Below are positions 1 through 7,984 of a stretch of 35,624 nt of DNA, piece after piece. Position numbers and translations under genes: made by a program. The notes under the pieces are model-generated. The model was not told where the DNA came from and did no database searches. It was given only the letters and a program-made list of their open reading frames with translations. The stretch's first letter is position 1. The number at the start of each line of letters is the position of its first letter. The stretch comes from Candidatus Hermodarchaeota archaeon. GTDB taxonomy: Archaea; Asgardarchaeota; Hermodarchaeia; Hermodarchaeales; Hermodarchaeaceae. Location: the NCBI GenBank assembly GCA_016840065.1, contig JAEOTB010000091.1:82609-118232 (forward strand), read 5' to 3'.

Positions 1-426
1 CGCATCGAATGGCTATTGTTCTGTCATCTATGTGTGTACTTGTTCGCCAAACTAGTGCAATGGGTGCTTGAAGTGTTAAATCAGGTGACCCAAAACCCTG
101 AACTACATCCGTTACCTCACCTACCGAGAGATGTGTCACAACTCTACTTCCTGGTTGTCGTAATATCCAACCTAAGGCTGAGTCGACGTTACGCACTGAG
201 TGGGAGGCGCCTACACCCAATATACAATCGCCACGTGGTGACAAAAAATGCTCAGTTGTAACCTCTAAAGTAGATCGGTGAGTTGAACGTACATTGGGGT
301 GACCATGAGCAGTGAAAATGAACGTATAACTATCAGGAGAGCACACAGACAAATAATATACAAGACATCTATTATATCTTGATGAGTGCTTAGCGCGACT
401 TGATTAACGGTCAAAAAGGTGTTATC
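1..426. other. No recognisable gene (left edge)
   Basis: I find no convincing protein or RNA gene in this stretch. An 81-codon open frame at 16-261 has no domain-like pattern and no ribosome binding site. The sequence near 370-379 (ctattatatc) could be a TATA box for the methyltransferase gene that follows. The leftmost bases may be the end of a gene outside the window, but I cannot show this. Confidence 0.4.
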
Positions 427-1116
427 GTGTCAGAGCAATCAGGGGACCTCGCAACAGAAAAGGAGGCTACTTTGAAGAGGCTCCTTGCAAATGGGTACGT
501 TTCAAGTCCTGAAGTAATGAGAGCCTATCGCGTTGTACCCCGTGAACTTTTCATCCCAGAGCGTCTCCGAAATAAGGCATATGTTGATCACCCATTACCT
601 ATAGGCGAGAGGCAGACAATATCGGCTATTCACATGTGCTTGATTTATCTTGAGCATCTTCAGTTAGAAAAAGGACTGAAAGTACTAGAGGTTGGTGCAG
701 GATCTGGGTACCATGCAGCCCTCTGTGCGGAGATAGTGTCACCCACCGGAGAGCCGCTTTCTGGCCATGTTTACACAATCGAAAGAAAAGCTAAACTGGT
801 TGACTTTGCAAGAAACAACCTAGATGCATCAGGTTACAGTGATAGGGTTACGGTGATTCTTGCAGACGGAACTTTAGGTTACCCGCCTGAAGCACCTTAC
901 GACAGAATTATGGTAGCAGCCGCTGGTCCTAAGACACCCCCAGCTCTAATCAATCAACTGGCAGATGGTGGACGACTGCTAATTCCCGTGGGTCGAAGAA
1001 CCTACTATCAGCAGCTTAGACTTGTCGAAAAGGACCAAGAAGGAAAAACCCATAGTAAGGGGTTGATGGGAGTAGCTTTTGTTCCACTGATTGGAAAAGA
1101 AGGATGGTCGGAATAG
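427..1116 (+). CDS. pcm: Protein-L-isoaspartate O-methyltransferase
   Basis: This cytosolic enzyme uses S-adenosylmethionine (SAM) to methylate isoaspartyl residues in aged proteins, starting their repair. The family signature VPRELFIP lies near residue 38 and is followed by the conserved PLPIGERQTIS segment. SAM motif I (VLEVGAGSGYHA) is near residue 86, and the late motif DGGRLLIPVG is also present. I chose GTG at 427, which follows an AAGGTG-like Shine-Dalgarno (SD) at about 5 nt and gives 229 residues, usual for the family. An upstream in-frame TTG at 400 would add nine residues. The gene converges on the NSUN-type gene with only 2 nt between the stop codons. Family assignment is firm; the start is less certain. 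Confidence 0.93.
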   Translation: MSEQSGDLATEKEATLKRLLANGYVSSPEVMRAYRVVPRELFIPERLRNKAYVDHPLPIGERQTISAIHMCLIYLEHLQLEKGLKVLEVGAGSGYHAALCAEIVSPTGEPLSGHVYTIERKAKLVDFARNNLDASGYSDRVTVILADGTLGYPPEAPYDRIMVAAAGPKTPPALINQLADGGRLLIPVGRRTYYQQLRLVEKDQEGKTHSKGLMGVAFVPLIGKEGWSE

Positions 1117-1118
1117 AT

Positions 1119-2309
1119 CTACTTATTCTTACGAAGCTTAGCAATGAAATAGCCAGGAAGATTGTGGACATCAGGATAGAATCGCTGTACCAAACGTCTA
1201 ACCTGCGTATCACCACCTATCCCCTCTGCTCCTCGAATTATATTCTGTGGTACTAGTGTGAAACCTTTCTCAGTAAGAAGATATACGATATTCCGTTCGT
1301 TTTCCTCCCAAGATAGCGTACATGTCGAGTAGACCAAGACTCCCCCAGGGCGAAGCGTTTCAACTGCTGAATCAAGAATCATCTGCTGGTAATTGGCGGT
1401 GCTACGAATGCGTGCTAGCGTAGTAGTGTCGAAAAGTTTGGGTCGAACACCAAGTGCCGTGCAGGGTGGGTCCACAATAACTCTGTCAGCACTGATGTCT
1501 CGATGTTCTGAAAGAAATTTCTTCGCGCGCCCAACAAAGGGCTGAACACATTTGACTCCAAGCCGGTTCGCTTCTTCTCCAAGGCGTTCGAGACGGCGAG
1601 TTGATCTGTCCACTGCTATGATTCGGCATTGATTTTCTACAAGTTGGGCGATGTGGGTGGTCTTGCCACCAGGAGCAGCACAGAAATCGATGATTATCTC
1701 ATTTGGTTGGGGATTGAGAATCGGTCCCACAAGAATAGCTGGATAGGATTGAGAATAAAAGAGCCCCGTTTTATATGCCTCTAAATCAACAAGACTAGGA
1801 AGGTTGTAGAAGGAATCAGTAATCTTAACTACGAGACCGCGTTTTAATTCATGCAATTCTGCACTATCAATGGAAGCAACGCCACTACCCACAAGGTGTC
1901 CACGGGGATTAACCACAGTAACAGCGTCACCAGCACGAAATCTGTTGAACCTGCGAACCCCTGGTCGAAACAGATTACTACCCAAAAGGATGTTCTCTGA
2001 ACTCGGTTTATCCGCGACAATTATTTTTTCATGACGTGGTACAGGACCCCTCTTTTGAATAGGTATTGCAACCACATCCAAGGAAGAGTCGTAGACCTGA
2101 CATTCAACACCATCCTCTGCCAGTGAGGCGATAAGCTCCTTGCTAGTTGCACGCAAAGTGTTTGTCCTAAGAAAGAAAAACGCGCCGGGGTTACATAAAG
2201 CGGCTCCCAGCGCCGAAGTACGAGGCGCTCCGAATAGATCAATGAAGTATCGCTCTAACACTGTACTAAATTGGGTAGAGGACGGAGGGTCTACAATGTT
2301 ATCATTCAA
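1119..2309 (-). CDS. NSUN-family RNA m5C methyltransferase with PUA domain
   Basis: This is a SAM-dependent RNA cytosine-5 methyltransferase of the NOL1/NOP2/Sun family. A PUA RNA-binding domain (around residues 90-160, with the segment FRAGDAVTVVNPRGHLVGSG) precedes the Rossmann catalytic domain. The SAM motif FCAAPGGKTTHIA is near residue 210. Two catalytic cysteines are visible: C283 in VDPPCTALG and C330 in YSTCTLSWEENE. This arrangement matches the archaeal NSUN6-like group, whose known members methylate C72 of certain tRNAs; that substrate is inferred from the family. The start is a TTG at 2309 and no clear SD is seen. The 396-residue length is normal for the group. Confidence 0.9.
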   Translation of the reverse strand: MNDNIVDPPSSTQFSTVLERYFIDLFGAPRTSALGAALCNPGAFFFLRTNTLRATSKELIASLAEDGVECQVYDSSLDVVAIPIQKRGPVPRHEKIIVADKPSSENILLGSNLFRPGVRRFNRFRAGDAVTVVNPRGHLVGSGVASIDSAELHELKRGLVVKITDSFYNLPSLVDLEAYKTGLFYSQSYPAILVGPILNPQPNEIIIDFCAAPGGKTTHIAQLVENQCRIIAVDRSTRRLERLGEEANRLGVKCVQPFVGRAKKFLSEHRDISADRVIVDPPCTALGVRPKLFDTTTLARIRSTANYQQMILDSAVETLRPGGVLVYSTCTLSWEENERNIVYLLTEKGFTLVPQNIIRGAEGIGGDTQVRRLVQRFYPDVHNLPGYFIAKLRKNK

Positions 2310-2365
2310 GTTCTGTAATACTCCTATGCGGAGAATATTCCACTAATGAACAGCATAACTTTTTT

Positions 2366-3271
2366 CTATAGATAGAATGTGCCGTCTGCTACTAGCTTCA
2401 CCTTTCCTGAAACCAAAACCCCTTCCATTTCTTCACCCCAAACAACTTCGGACACTAACTGACTGGGCCTTCGAATCTCATAGCCTTGTTCTATGATGAT
2501 AGGTTTTCCTTTCTCTTTCCTTGATAGGACTTTATGATGTTCTATATACGCTGCAAGGGGACCTGCCGCACTTCCAGTTGCGGGATCTTCGACAACACCA
2601 ACCTCAGGGGCGAAAAACCTTGCATGAACATCCGAATCCCTATTCACAGTTTCAGTGCAGAAGATGAGCACATTTCGTGATGGGAACCCCTCTAATCCTT
2701 CGAGAATCCCCTGAGAATCCGGTTGCGCTCTTTGAACTGCAGCCAGGGAAGTAACAGGGACTATCAGTTTGTGTGACCCAGTCGAAACATACTGTATTGG
2801 ATAATCAGTCTCAATATCTGATTTTGCTAGCCCTAGGAGTTCGGCGATAGTTTTCCTATCATCCAACTTCTGTAAAAATTCTGGACGCGGTTGTGACATT
2901 CGAACTACATCATCAGACAAGAACTCAACAGATATTGCACCTATGCCTAATTCCAATAATGCCTCTTTCATATTTGGTTCTAATAGATGCTTGTATCTTA
3001 GGACATAGGCTGTACCTAAAGTAGGATGACCGGCAAAGGGCAGCTCTCTAGCAGGTGTGAAAATCCTAACCTTAACATTACACCCCGATAGCTCAGGTAG
3101 AGAGATGAAAGTTGTTTCTGAGAAATTCATCTCCAAGGCAATGCCCTGCATGTTCTCCGTATCTAGGCTACAGTTACTCGCAGCATCCCAGAATGTCGCA
3201 AGTTGATTTCCACCAAAAGAATACCTAGGATCTACAAAGACACTTGTTTGAATGTAAGGAAGCGCAACCAT
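2366..3271 (-). CDS. PhzF-family isomerase/epimerase-like protein
   Basis: This is a PhzF superfamily protein, two-domain enzymes with a diaminopimelate-epimerase fold. The conserved N-terminal GGNQLAT, the catalytic glutamate in MNFSETTF (about residue 50), the FTPARELPFAGHPTLGTA block and the late DPATGSAAGPLAAY motif are all present. Length (301 residues) is typical. PhzF itself acts in phenazine biosynthesis, but most homologues have unknown substrates and no phenazine genes are nearby, so I do not name a reaction. It lies 57 nt upstream of the NSUN-type gene on the same strand and may share its transcript. Confidence 0.9.
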   Translation of the reverse strand: MVALPYIQTSVFVDPRYSFGGNQLATFWDAASNCSLDTENMQGIALEMNFSETTFISLPELSGCNVKVRIFTPARELPFAGHPTLGTAYVLRYKHLLEPNMKEALLELGIGAISVEFLSDDVVRMSQPRPEFLQKLDDRKTIAELLGLAKSDIETDYPIQYVSTGSHKLIVPVTSLAAVQRAQPDSQGILEGLEGFPSRNVLIFCTETVNRDSDVHARFFAPEVGVVEDPATGSAAGPLAAYIEHHKVLSRKEKGKPIIIEQGYEIRRPSQLVSEVVWGEEMEGVLVSGKVKLVADGTFYL

Positions 3272-3372
3272 GATGAAAGGAACAGTAGAAGAGATATTTC
3301 AAACTACTTATCCATGCTTCATGACTGTCCTCAGCATTATCCGTACTAATTGGTAGAAGTTGTGTATGCATC

Positions 3373-4476
3373 TCAGAAGAAATCAGAGAGCGCCAATTGA
3401 CCTTGCTTTGAAAGTAGATTGGACACCTTGACTCCAATAAGACGCAGCCACCTATCTGGAAGCCGATTCTCTTTATAGAGCTGCAAGGCGACACAACACA
3501 AAACCGATTCTTCATCAGTACCCACTTTCAAAGTTCTACTTCGTTGAACTGTAGAGAAATCACTATATCGAATTTTTACTGTGACCGTTCGAAAGCGGAG
3601 GGATTTTGCCTGGAGTTTCTTCCATATCCGTTTGCAGATATCATCTAATGTTCCATAGAGGGGGGCAATCGATGAGGTATCAATATCTTCCATAAAGGTA
3701 CGGTCCTTACTGATTGACTTGCGTCTTCTCGGTCCACTCCGTTTCAGTGGACGCCCATCAATACCAAAAGCTCGATTACGCAACCATTTGGCGCCCTTTA
3801 CACCCATAATTGGGTACAGGTCCGTAAGAGGCATACGTTGAATCTGACCAAGAGTAGTTATTCCATATTTTCCCAACCGCTGGGCGGTCACTCGCCCGAT
3901 GCCATTTACGACCCTCACATCTAGCGGAGCAAGAAACTCAGCAATCGCGACCGAATCTTGGGGAACAAGTGTAATACCCATTGGCTTGTTGATTCCTGTT
4001 GCAATCTTGGCTACTGCCATATTTGGTGCGACACCTATCGAGCAAGGTAGCTTAGTTGTTTCTCGGATTGCTTGCTGAATCTCCTTTGCTAAAGGCTCAG
4101 GCCCTCCACATACAAGCGCCCTCCTAGTTACATCTATGTAAGCTTCGTCAATACTTGCCCGCCGCACCCGTTCATCATCGGCAAACTCTTCAAGAACTCC
4201 CATAATCTCATCCGAGGCTTCGATATAATTAGAGAAATCACCCCGCACAAATACAGCATCAGGACATAATCGATACGCCTCGGTCACAGGCATACCAGAC
4301 CGAATCCCATAATCACGTGCCTCATAGGAGGCAGCCCGCACAACCCCTCGACCCCGCCCCTCCCTAGGGTCATGCCCAACACACACTGGGAGCCCAACCA
4401 ACTCTGGATTGACCCGAAACTGCTCAACCGACGCATAGAACGCGTCCATGTCCACATGCATTACCCATCGAGACAT
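3373..4476 (-). CDS. dinB: Y-family DNA polymerase IV (Dpo4/DinB) with C-terminal PIP box
   Basis: This is a translesion DNA polymerase. Catalytic motifs are intact: HVDMDAFYASVEQ at the N-terminus supplies the first metal-binding aspartate, and RRASIDEAYIDVT around residue 105 supplies the second acidic pair. A thumb helix-hairpin-helix (LDVRVVNGIGRVTAQRLGKYGI) and a little-finger domain follow. The last eight residues, QLALSDFF, fit the PCNA-interacting pattern QxxLxxFF, so recruitment to the sliding clamp is expected. I chose ATG at 4476 because the family starts a few residues before the HVDMDAFY motif; a TTG at 4488 would add four residues. No SD is obvious. The gene is divergent from the histidine phosphatase gene. 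Confidence 0.95.
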   Translation of the reverse strand: MSRWVMHVDMDAFYASVEQFRVNPELVGLPVCVGHDPREGRGRGVVRAASYEARDYGIRSGMPVTEAYRLCPDAVFVRGDFSNYIEASDEIMGVLEEFADDERVRRASIDEAYIDVTRRALVCGGPEPLAKEIQQAIRETTKLPCSIGVAPNMAVAKIATGINKPMGITLVPQDSVAIAEFLAPLDVRVVNGIGRVTAQRLGKYGITTLGQIQRMPLTDLYPIMGVKGAKWLRNRAFGIDGRPLKRSGPRRRKSISKDRTFMEDIDTSSIAPLYGTLDDICKRIWKKLQAKSLRFRTVTVKIRYSDFSTVQRSRTLKVGTDEESVLCCVALQLYKENRLPDRWLRLIGVKVSNLLSKQGQLALSDFF

Positions 4477-4673
4477 CGAAACGACCAACGAATCGTTCCT
4501 ATTCTAACATCGGCTACCACAAAAGGTGGATAAATAGGGACAGAGACTACCAGCGAAGTGAGATACATAGGATTATTGAATGGTATGGCTTCAAGACACC
4601 AAGACCCGTTGCTCAAAACAAATATGCAGGGATCTACGCCTCAACTGCTACAGGAATACTGGAGAGTGATGTT

Positions 4674-5303
4674 ATGAAAGAGTTGATTTTAGTTCGCCAT
4701 GGTCAATCAGAACACAATATCAAAGGCCTGACAGGGGGCTGGATTGACACACCCCTTACACCTCAAGGGCGCCGACAAGCCGCTGCTACAGCTCACAGGC
4801 TAGCGACGCTAATCCAGAATAAGTCACCTAGCTTCTATTGCAGTGACTTCATTCGCGCCAAGAAGACAGCAGACATCATTGGCGAAATACTTAGGATAAC
4901 CCCGACAGCGACGGAAGAATTGCGAGAGCTCAACTGGGGTGTTGCCAAAGACATGACCCTTGATGCGGCGCGTCACCTTGAGTTACCGATGACAGAGCCA
5001 CTTATTGACTGGATCGCTTTCCCTGAAGCAGAAACACGTCGCCAACTCTACCAGCGAATCACCCAGTTCCTAGAAAAACTCGACACCAGTAACCGTGATT
5101 GTATACTCATCGTCAGCCACGGCAATGCTATCAAAGTCATTATTCAATGGTGGCTCGAACTCACAGAGCCCCAGCAATCACTCATTGACTTCGATATCGC
5201 ACCCTGCAGTATCACTCATCTCTACATCAACGATTGGGACCAAAAAACCATCGCTGAACTCAATACCACAGGACATCTCGATGCTTCATCCAACAATGAG
5301 TAG
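4674..5303 (+). CDS. Histidine phosphatase (phosphoglycerate mutase-like)
   Basis: This is a member of the histidine phosphatase superfamily. The catalytic RHG motif appears as LVRHGQSEHN at residues 6-15, giving a phosphohistidine at H9. The second conserved segment SDFIRAKKTADII is near residue 60, the acid ELNWG is near residue 90, and the late histidine is in ILIVSHGNAIK near residue 150. At 209 residues it could be a cofactor-dependent phosphoglycerate mutase, an alpha-ribazole phosphatase or a broad phosphatase; the sequence does not decide. The ATG at 4674 is preceded by a GGAG at about 10 nt. Confidence 0.88.
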   Translation: MKELILVRHGQSEHNIKGLTGGWIDTPLTPQGRRQAAATAHRLATLIQNKSPSFYCSDFIRAKKTADIIGEILRITPTATEELRELNWGVAKDMTLDAARHLELPMTEPLIDWIAFPEAETRRQLYQRITQFLEKLDTSNRDCILIVSHGNAIKVIIQWWLELTEPQQSLIDFDIAPCSITHLYINDWDQKTIAELNTTGHLDASSNNE

Positions 5304-5368
5304 CCGTTTGACATCATGAAACAATGAATTACCCATAGCAAGCCAACGGCTTACCACAAAATCGGTGA

Positions 5369-6247
5369 TCAGATATCCTCGACCTTCTCAATAGGAACCC
5401 AGCCGAATTGTCCCCCAGTAGTTGCACACCAAATCCAACCAAGTACTTCCCTAATGAAGAACAGTCTGTCCCCAGTTGTTACATCTAGTTCTGTCGAGTT
5501 ATAATTAACAAGTAACACACCTAAACCTCTTTGATTTTCAAAGAAGGGTTGAGGAACCCAGTCACTAACACCCTCTCTGCTTGTGCACCAGAACCATCCA
5601 CCTCTTTCTGAATCTTCTGCCCCCACCTCCACAACATCACCAGCTCTCACAATCAGAGCGGGAGAATGTTCGGATTTGTGTCCCTTTACAACGCGCAGAC
5701 TACGTCTACACATACCTAGTAACTGCTGACGTATAGGAAGACTACTTGGAGACGTGAAGGGCTGCACAGAAAGTTGTATGATTCGGTAATCATGGAATTC
5801 ATGAGCAGCAACCCTAAGGAGCTCGCTAGTGTTCTCGACAAGGTGCATAAGAACTACGTACTTGCCTTCTTGCCGAAGTTGACGCACTGCTGGTTCGAAA
5901 TCCGAATCCCCAGTCACGACTATGTAAACATCTGCATCATAGCGCATCATATCAACTATCATCTGTGTGTCTACGATCGAACGTTTGTAACCATTTGTTG
6001 AGACATATCGGGGTTCAAATCCTGCTCTCCGCATACGTATTTCTACTGGAGGATTAGCTTGAGCCAAATATACACGCGCTAAAGTTACTTGTCCGTATAG
6101 TCTCGCGAAGAATTGAATATAGGAATACTCTACAATTGAATAGCCAGCCTGCCTCAATGAAAGATATAGATTATCATTATCAACAAATATAGCCACTCGA
6201 CGTGATTTACTACGAGTAACTGTCGATAGTGCCTTTGCTTTTTTCAT
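5369..6247 (-). CDS. NYN-domain ribonuclease (LabA/DUF88-like) with SH3-like repeats
   Basis: The N-terminal two-thirds is a NYN (PIN-like) nuclease domain: VAIFVDNDNLYLSL near residue 20 gives the first acidic residues, SIVDTQMIVDMM lies mid-domain, and VTGDSDFEPAVRQLR gives the last acidic cluster. All expected metal-binding aspartates are present. The C-terminal 110 residues hold two SH3-like modules, each with a GWxW(C)xxxxxxxxWVP core, likely binding peptide, RNA or wall-like material. I chose ATG at 6247 because GGGGAGGAAA sits about 8 nt upstream; it overlaps the stop of the upstream gene (TAATG), indicating translational coupling. An in-frame start at 6304 is unlikely. RNA cleavage is the family inference; the target is unknown. 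Confidence 0.85.
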   Translation of the reverse strand: MKKAKALSTVTRSKSRRVAIFVDNDNLYLSLRQAGYSIVEYSYIQFFARLYGQVTLARVYLAQANPPVEIRMRRAGFEPRYVSTNGYKRSIVDTQMIVDMMRYDADVYIVVTGDSDFEPAVRQLRQEGKYVVLMHLVENTSELLRVAAHEFHDYRIIQLSVQPFTSPSSLPIRQQLLGMCRRSLRVVKGHKSEHSPALIVRAGDVVEVGAEDSERGGWFWCTSREGVSDWVPQPFFENQRGLGVLLVNYNSTELDVTTGDRLFFIREVLGWIWCATTGGQFGWVPIEKVEDI

Positions 6248-7488
6248 TAGTTTCCTCCCCTCTCGATAAGCGCCTCTAATGAACCAGTGCCAAATGCCTC
6301 CCAAGCCGCCAAAACGATTTCAGGTAGATTGAAGGAAACTACTTGACTTTTGCCACCCATCAATAACCTAAGTGAATCAATACCATAACGAATTATTTTC
6401 CCTCGCCGTGTTAATATCGCCAAACTATTCGTTAATTCTTGAACTTCTTTGTACTCTTCCTGAGATAGAGCTACATCCAGCTGCTCTTTCACTTTCTCAG
6501 TTTCATCCTTAAACATCCTAAGAATTTTGATTATGAAGTTCTCCCACCCCTTTTGATTTCTTTTTGCTGGAATTTCTACTCCATTGAAGAACACTTCTTT
6601 TGATTCTAGGAGCGCTATCTTTCCCGAAAGTAGGTTCATCTTGAACCAACTGGGCTTTTCCTCCCTAAAGGGTAGGTTGAGAATTATCAATAGTTGTTCT
6701 AACTTGTCTTGGCCAAAGACCTCATTTAATTCGTCTTGTGCAGCAATTGCTCTGTGATCCTTGTTCAAGGGCCCCCAAGCCATGAACCGGAAATTAAATT
6801 CCAATGACAAATCCGAGTTACTTCTCACCAACTCAGCTTGTAGATGTTCGGGGTAAGTTTCGTGAAGGCATCTAATTGTGACTTCATCAGGTATTCGTGT
6901 TTGGGCGAGGAGCTTTCGTGTTTCTTCCTCAAACCCTGCTATGCTACCCTTCCTGAGAGTAGATTCAATTATCTCTTCGATACATGCCTCCCAGAGAGTC
7001 AGTGACATCTCTGGAAAATAAGGCATCTGTAGTCTAAGCGTTTGAGCGCGGTCCTTTACGTCCTGTTTTCTCCATTCCTTTAGAGCATCTTCAACTTCTC
7101 TGAGCTTCTCGGTAGGATATTGACTGGATTCAGATGTTGAGTTTAGGTTTCTCAGAATTTGCTCTAATTCTGATGCCATGAAACTCCGTATTAGTTCAGT
7201 AAAGGTTGTTCTTTCCTCGGATGCCCGTTTTACTAACCAAAGATAGGAGGGGAATGATACTCGAAACGATTTTGTGACATACTTTGCTGAAGGCAGATAG
7301 GTCTGTGATAAGGCTCTCGCGAATTCCTTTGCTTCAACGTATCGCTCTTCAGAAATCAGTTCCTTAAGTCGCTCTTTTGCTTCGCCCCTAGAAAATACCC
7401 AAAACTTCCTTGACCCTGCTTCTACTGGTACTCCGTCCTTGAGCCAGGCGAGGAATTGGGCAGCTCTCTCAGATAATGGCTCTTGCAT
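6247..7488 (-). CDS. Unrecognised protein with ribbon-helix-helix-like N-terminal region
   Basis: I do not recognise this 413-residue protein as a whole. Residues about 70-115 (a beta-like segment KSFRVSFPS followed by two helices ending SELEQIL) have the spacing of a ribbon-helix-helix DNA-binding fold. The remainder is mainly charged helices with no catalytic motif. It is translationally coupled to the NYN nuclease gene by a 1-nt overlap, so the two probably act together, perhaps as regulator and effector. The promoter region upstream carries three spaced TGTAAAT repeats, a possible operator for this protein. The ATG at 7488 is the first in the frame. Confidence 0.75.
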   Translation of the reverse strand: MQEPLSERAAQFLAWLKDGVPVEAGSRKFWVFSRGEAKERLKELISEERYVEAKEFARALSQTYLPSAKYVTKSFRVSFPSYLWLVKRASEERTTFTELIRSFMASELEQILRNLNSTSESSQYPTEKLREVEDALKEWRKQDVKDRAQTLRLQMPYFPEMSLTLWEACIEEIIESTLRKGSIAGFEEETRKLLAQTRIPDEVTIRCLHETYPEHLQAELVRSNSDLSLEFNFRFMAWGPLNKDHRAIAAQDELNEVFGQDKLEQLLIILNLPFREEKPSWFKMNLLSGKIALLESKEVFFNGVEIPAKRNQKGWENFIIKILRMFKDETEKVKEQLDVALSQEEYKEVQELTNSLAILTRRGKIIRYGIDSLRLLMGGKSQVVSFNLPEIVLAAWEAFGTGSLEALIERGGN

Positions 7489-7508
7489 ATAACGCGCCTA
7501 CAAATTGT

Positions 7509-7561
7509 TGTAAATATTCATTTATAAATATATGTAAATCATATATTTTATGATTGTAAAT
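7509..7561. promoter_or_regulatory. Divergent A+T-rich promoter with three TGTAAAT repeats
   Basis: TGTAAAT occurs at 7509-7515, 7533-7539 and 7555-7561, with start-to-start spacings of 24 and 22 bp, close to two helical turns. Between the first two lies the palindrome ATTTATAAAT (7520-7529), usable as a TATA element in either direction. The region separates the minus-strand operon starting at 7488 from the plus-strand small gene at 7642. Regular spacing suggests an operator, possibly autoregulatory for the ribbon-helix-helix-like protein; this is inference. Confidence 0.5.
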
Positions 7562-7641
7562 TATCTCTTAACTGTGCCCCCCTCAAAAGAAGTATATGAA
7601 AAAGCGAAAGCTTCTAACAGAACAACAAAGTAAGCTCCAGT

Positions 7642-7938
7642 ATGCCCGACCCCCCAGAGGATGTACACGATGCCATCATCCGATTCAACCGCCAATACAA
7701 CCCCACAATAACGGCAAAGTTCCTCACCTTCAACGACAACGAACTCCACATCCAATTCACAGGACCCCTAAGCAGCGTTGTCGGAATCTCAGATTATTTT
7801 GAAGACTTCATTATCGAACTCGACTCCTGCGCCCCCATTAGCCTCACTCTAAAAGACTACAAACAGGAAGGCAATATAGCCTATCACGTACGATACAATG
7901 TGACCTACCGAAGCGGCACCTGCACTTGTGGGAAATAA
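7642..7938 (+). CDS. Small conserved-looking hypothetical protein
   Basis: A 98-residue open frame starts at ATG 7642, downstream of the A+T-rich divergent promoter. The translation has the balanced composition of a small alpha/beta protein: IRFNRQYNPTITAKFL and NELHIQFTGPLS look like beta strands, and DYFEDFIIELDSCAP like a helix. A CxC near the end (GTCTCGK) could bind metal or form a disulfide. I do not recognise the family. An overlapping frame on the opposite strand (7561-7755) is weaker. The stop lies 47 nt from the convergent hydrogenase large-subunit stop. Confidence 0.6.
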   Translation: MPDPPEDVHDAIIRFNRQYNPTITAKFLTFNDNELHIQFTGPLSSVVGISDYFEDFIIELDSCAPISLTLKDYKQEGNIAYHVRYNVTYRSGTCTCGK

Positions 7939-7984
7939 GTGGAATCACTGTTGAGGAGAGCGACCGAGTTAGATAGGGCGTAGT

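Noticed and set aside
6005..6025. tRNA T-arm-like sequence (ggggttcaaatcctgc)
   Set aside because: It lies within the NYN nuclease gene, and no matching acceptor, D-arm or anticodon arm surrounds it.
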